A DNA stretch of 64,000 nt from Symsagittifera roscoffensis (Eukaryota; Xenacoelomorpha; Acoela; Convolutidae): contig NC_087065.1 in the NCBI RefSeq assembly GCF_963678635.1, positions 73,665,345-73,729,344 on the forward strand, in the 5' to 3' direction. The translations under genes were made by a program, and so were the position numbers. The notes below the pieces were generated by a model. It saw nothing but the letters and a program-made list of their open reading frames with translations. It had not been told where the DNA came from and did not search any database. Positions 61,990 to 64,000 of the stretch are shown piece by piece. The first letter of the stretch is position 1; the number at the start of each line of letters is the position of its first letter.

Positions 61990-63982
61990 CTATCTCGCGA
62001 TTGCGGAAACAAGCTGGGGGAGCCCGAAAGAACCAAAACGAAAAGAAATATTGGAGTCGGAGTTTTCGATTTCAGACGAACTCAGTTTCCTCCAAGATTT
62101 CGACGTCAAGTCACCAGTTCTCCGCTTCCCCAAGCTGAAATACTTTGTCTTCCGACAAACGAATTAGATTTTTATATTGTACCTAACGAAAAAACCTTGT
62201 TCCAATGGAGCATTCCTTTTAATACGAACTCAACTTGTAGCAAAAACAACGTTGCAATTTTAATTCGATCATATGCATTTTTTTATAAACTGTCAGATAA
62301 CGCAATATATGATCTCTGTCAGTTATTGAACTATGTTCTGCCTCAGCCAAAAATGCTCAATTCTGGTTACATTTTGATAAGCAATGCGAAGAAGTACTTA
62401 GAAGATCTTACATCTAAGTCAGACCTTGATAAGTCATGCAATAACTTTTATATTCTGAAATTAGACTTTCTGTTGAAGGAAATTGTCTCGAGAAATATCA
62501 AACGAAACTTAAAATATAAATCAAGAAATGTAAATGGTTACTATGATTTTCCAGTATGTAAGTTATCAGAATCAAGTGGCTCCGATGAAATAATTTTAGA
62601 TCTAGTTCTTTCAACAGATGGAGCAACTTTTGTAAACTCAAACCCCGGCCACCAAATGTACCCAATTTGGCTCGGGGTACTACAGTTGCCTCCAAGGTTA
62701 CCAATGGTGAAGAAAAATATTGCACTAGCTGGTTTGTTGTTAGGAAAAAGAAATATTCTGTGGCATAAAAATTTGGCAAGGTTGAAGTAGTATGTGATCG
62801 CAAAGTGTTTGAGAGTTTGCCAAACGAAACAGAAAAGTTTTGAACTTAAGAGTTGTTCTTTTAGTGGCCGATCTCATGGCTAAGCCAGATATTTTGAACA
62901 TGTACCACCATAATGGCTTCTATGATTTACTTATTGTACCCATCCGGGTTTTACTATAGGGCGCAGTCACTGCTACTACCCAACCAAAATTAAAGCCAGA
63001 GGAGTTGTTCGTTAATTGGAATTCAGAATCCATGAAACGGAATTGAACGAAATCTATGTGCAAGAAGTTGAACATCAGGCGAGAATCCGGAATTCAAAAT
63101 TAAATGTCGTTGGCTGCAAAAGAAGAAGTGCTTTTTCCGTTCTCATTGAAAGTAATTATTATAGTGGGCTCTCAGTTTTTCCTAACTAGTAATTGTTATG
63201 AATATATCGATTTACAAAATCTTTCAATTCATACTCATTTGTTCAGTTTAAATTAGATCGTTTTGCTAGCTGTTCATTAGAAGACTGTTTTGTCTGAAAC
63301 GTTTTTTTTTTCATGGTTTTTTAGGTCTGCCGTTGGCTGCAACAGTGGATAATATGCACTTTGTTTTGTTGGGTGTCTTTGCTGGTCTCCTGTCACGACT
63401 CTACAAAGTAATTTCGAAAAAGAACCAAAAAAGGTCAATCAAATGTGTGACTCTTTTCAGCTCAGAGAGAGTTAGTTGTACCAAGTTTGCTTCAAAGCAA
63501 ACGAGTATTTTAAATATCTTTTCTTTTTTTCACCAATCCTTTTTCATGAAAAACTTCCGTCCGACCCTTTGGTGTGTGAAAATTAGCTAAAGCTTTCTTT
63601 CGGAGTTTGACTTCTGCTCAAATCCAGTGGAGGTGATCATGTTGATCTTGCTGAGAAGCTGCTTTAAAGTTTTTCTGACAATGCAGTGAACGGTCTTAAT
63701 TCCGTTAAGTGCGAGGCTATCAACATCCACAGTTTGCGTCATTTAGGTGATCATATTAGAAGTTTTGGTGCATTGTTTGTTTACTCTGCGATGGCGTTTG
63801 AATCAGCGCACTCATTTTTAGGAAAAATGGCTTCCTATAGCCATGACTTCAATCAATTAATTTGCCATAGATTTCTACAACTTCGATATTTGCTAAACGC
63901 TGAACTAGAATCAGACAGCATTGTTTTTTTGTACATAGAAATGGTCAGTAAAAAATCTGAAATGGATCGAGAAGTTATTTAA
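61990..63982 (+). pseudogene. CACTA/Tnp2-like transposase pseudogene, copy 2
   Basis: The longest open piece (62197-62790) reads KLSDNAIYDLCQLLNYVLPQP, then LVLSTDGATFVNS (about 62602-62640), a box with the first catalytic-type Asp, then YPIWLGVLQLPPRLP and IALAGLLLGKRN, all in the order known from Tnp2-type transposases. After frame breaks come VVLLVADLMAKPDILNM (~62853-62900), CTHPG in another frame, LPLAATVDNMHFVLLGV (63330-63380) after a strong acceptor (ending 63324), GGDHVDLAEKLL, and a clean final frame INIHSLRHLGDHIRSFG. The window ends before the C-terminus. Several stops and shifts make this copy inactive too. Confidence 0.78.
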
Positions 63983-64000
63983 TGGAGATGTAATTGAATC

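Larger units (their letters stand above)
60782..64000 (+). mobile_element. CACTA-like transposon unit with SET domain, copy 2 (runs off the window)
   Basis: Starts abruptly at 'ctcccaacttaaaatcctag' inside the subterminal repeats and follows copy 1 to the end of the window. It keeps the ~250 bases that copy 1 has lost, but has a 7-base deletion in the SET core (near 61505). Confidence 0.75.

Overview
The window is nuclear DNA from an animal, most likely an invertebrate that I cannot place more precisely. Genes are split by introns with GT-AG borders, the DNA is AT-rich, and most of the length is repeats and transposable elements. There is no operon structure, Shine-Dalgarno signal, CRISPR array or intact tRNA/rRNA gene.

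Host genes are sparse. At the left edge, 240-714 (+) is the last coding exon of a gene with a Ser-rich C-terminus, followed by an AATAAA at 922. On the minus strand three widely spaced exons (49496-49390, 28046-27734, 23651-23367) join in phase. They encode the C-terminal part of a Ras-like small GTPase: an NKxD motif (VGNKID), a SAK motif (EVSAK), and a Ser/Arg-rich tail ending in a CaaX box (CKVM). An AATAAA on the minus strand follows the stop.

The intron between the first two of these exons holds the main feature of the window, a complete LTR retroelement of about 18.9 kb (30353-49272, minus strand, same sense as the host gene). Its two 408-bp LTRs look identical by eye, start TG and end CA, and are flanked by a CCAG target duplication. 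In element order it has a leader with a primer-binding site and two hairpin repeats, a 155-aa basic ORF, a single-frame 2740-aa Gag-Pol of Ty3/Gypsy type, two small hydrophobic ORFs, a 377-codon ORF with no ATG, an 872-aa envelope glycoprotein that resembles chuvirus-type glycoproteins, and a 601-aa orphan ORF. Neighbouring ORFs touch or overlap (ATGA junctions twice). All frames are open, so the insertion looks young and possibly active.

Regions: 1-1 kb, end of a gene; 1-6 kb, AT/T-rich DNA with nothing recognisable; 6-20 kb, a mosaic of low-copy segmental repeats (a 734-bp tandem unit and a ~0.9-kb unit carrying a tRNA-Pro-like sequence); 20-30 kb, GTPase exons, a foldback element with a nested 208-bp MITE, and diverged repeat copies; 30.3-49.3 kb, the giant retroelement; 49.3-53.3 kb, GTPase exon, minisatellite and a GC-rich broken LINE; 200 Ns at 53325; 55-64 kb, two diverged copies of a dead CACTA-like (Tnp2-type) transposon unit that also carries a SUV4-20-like SET domain remnant, separated by a ~0.43-kb tandem array.
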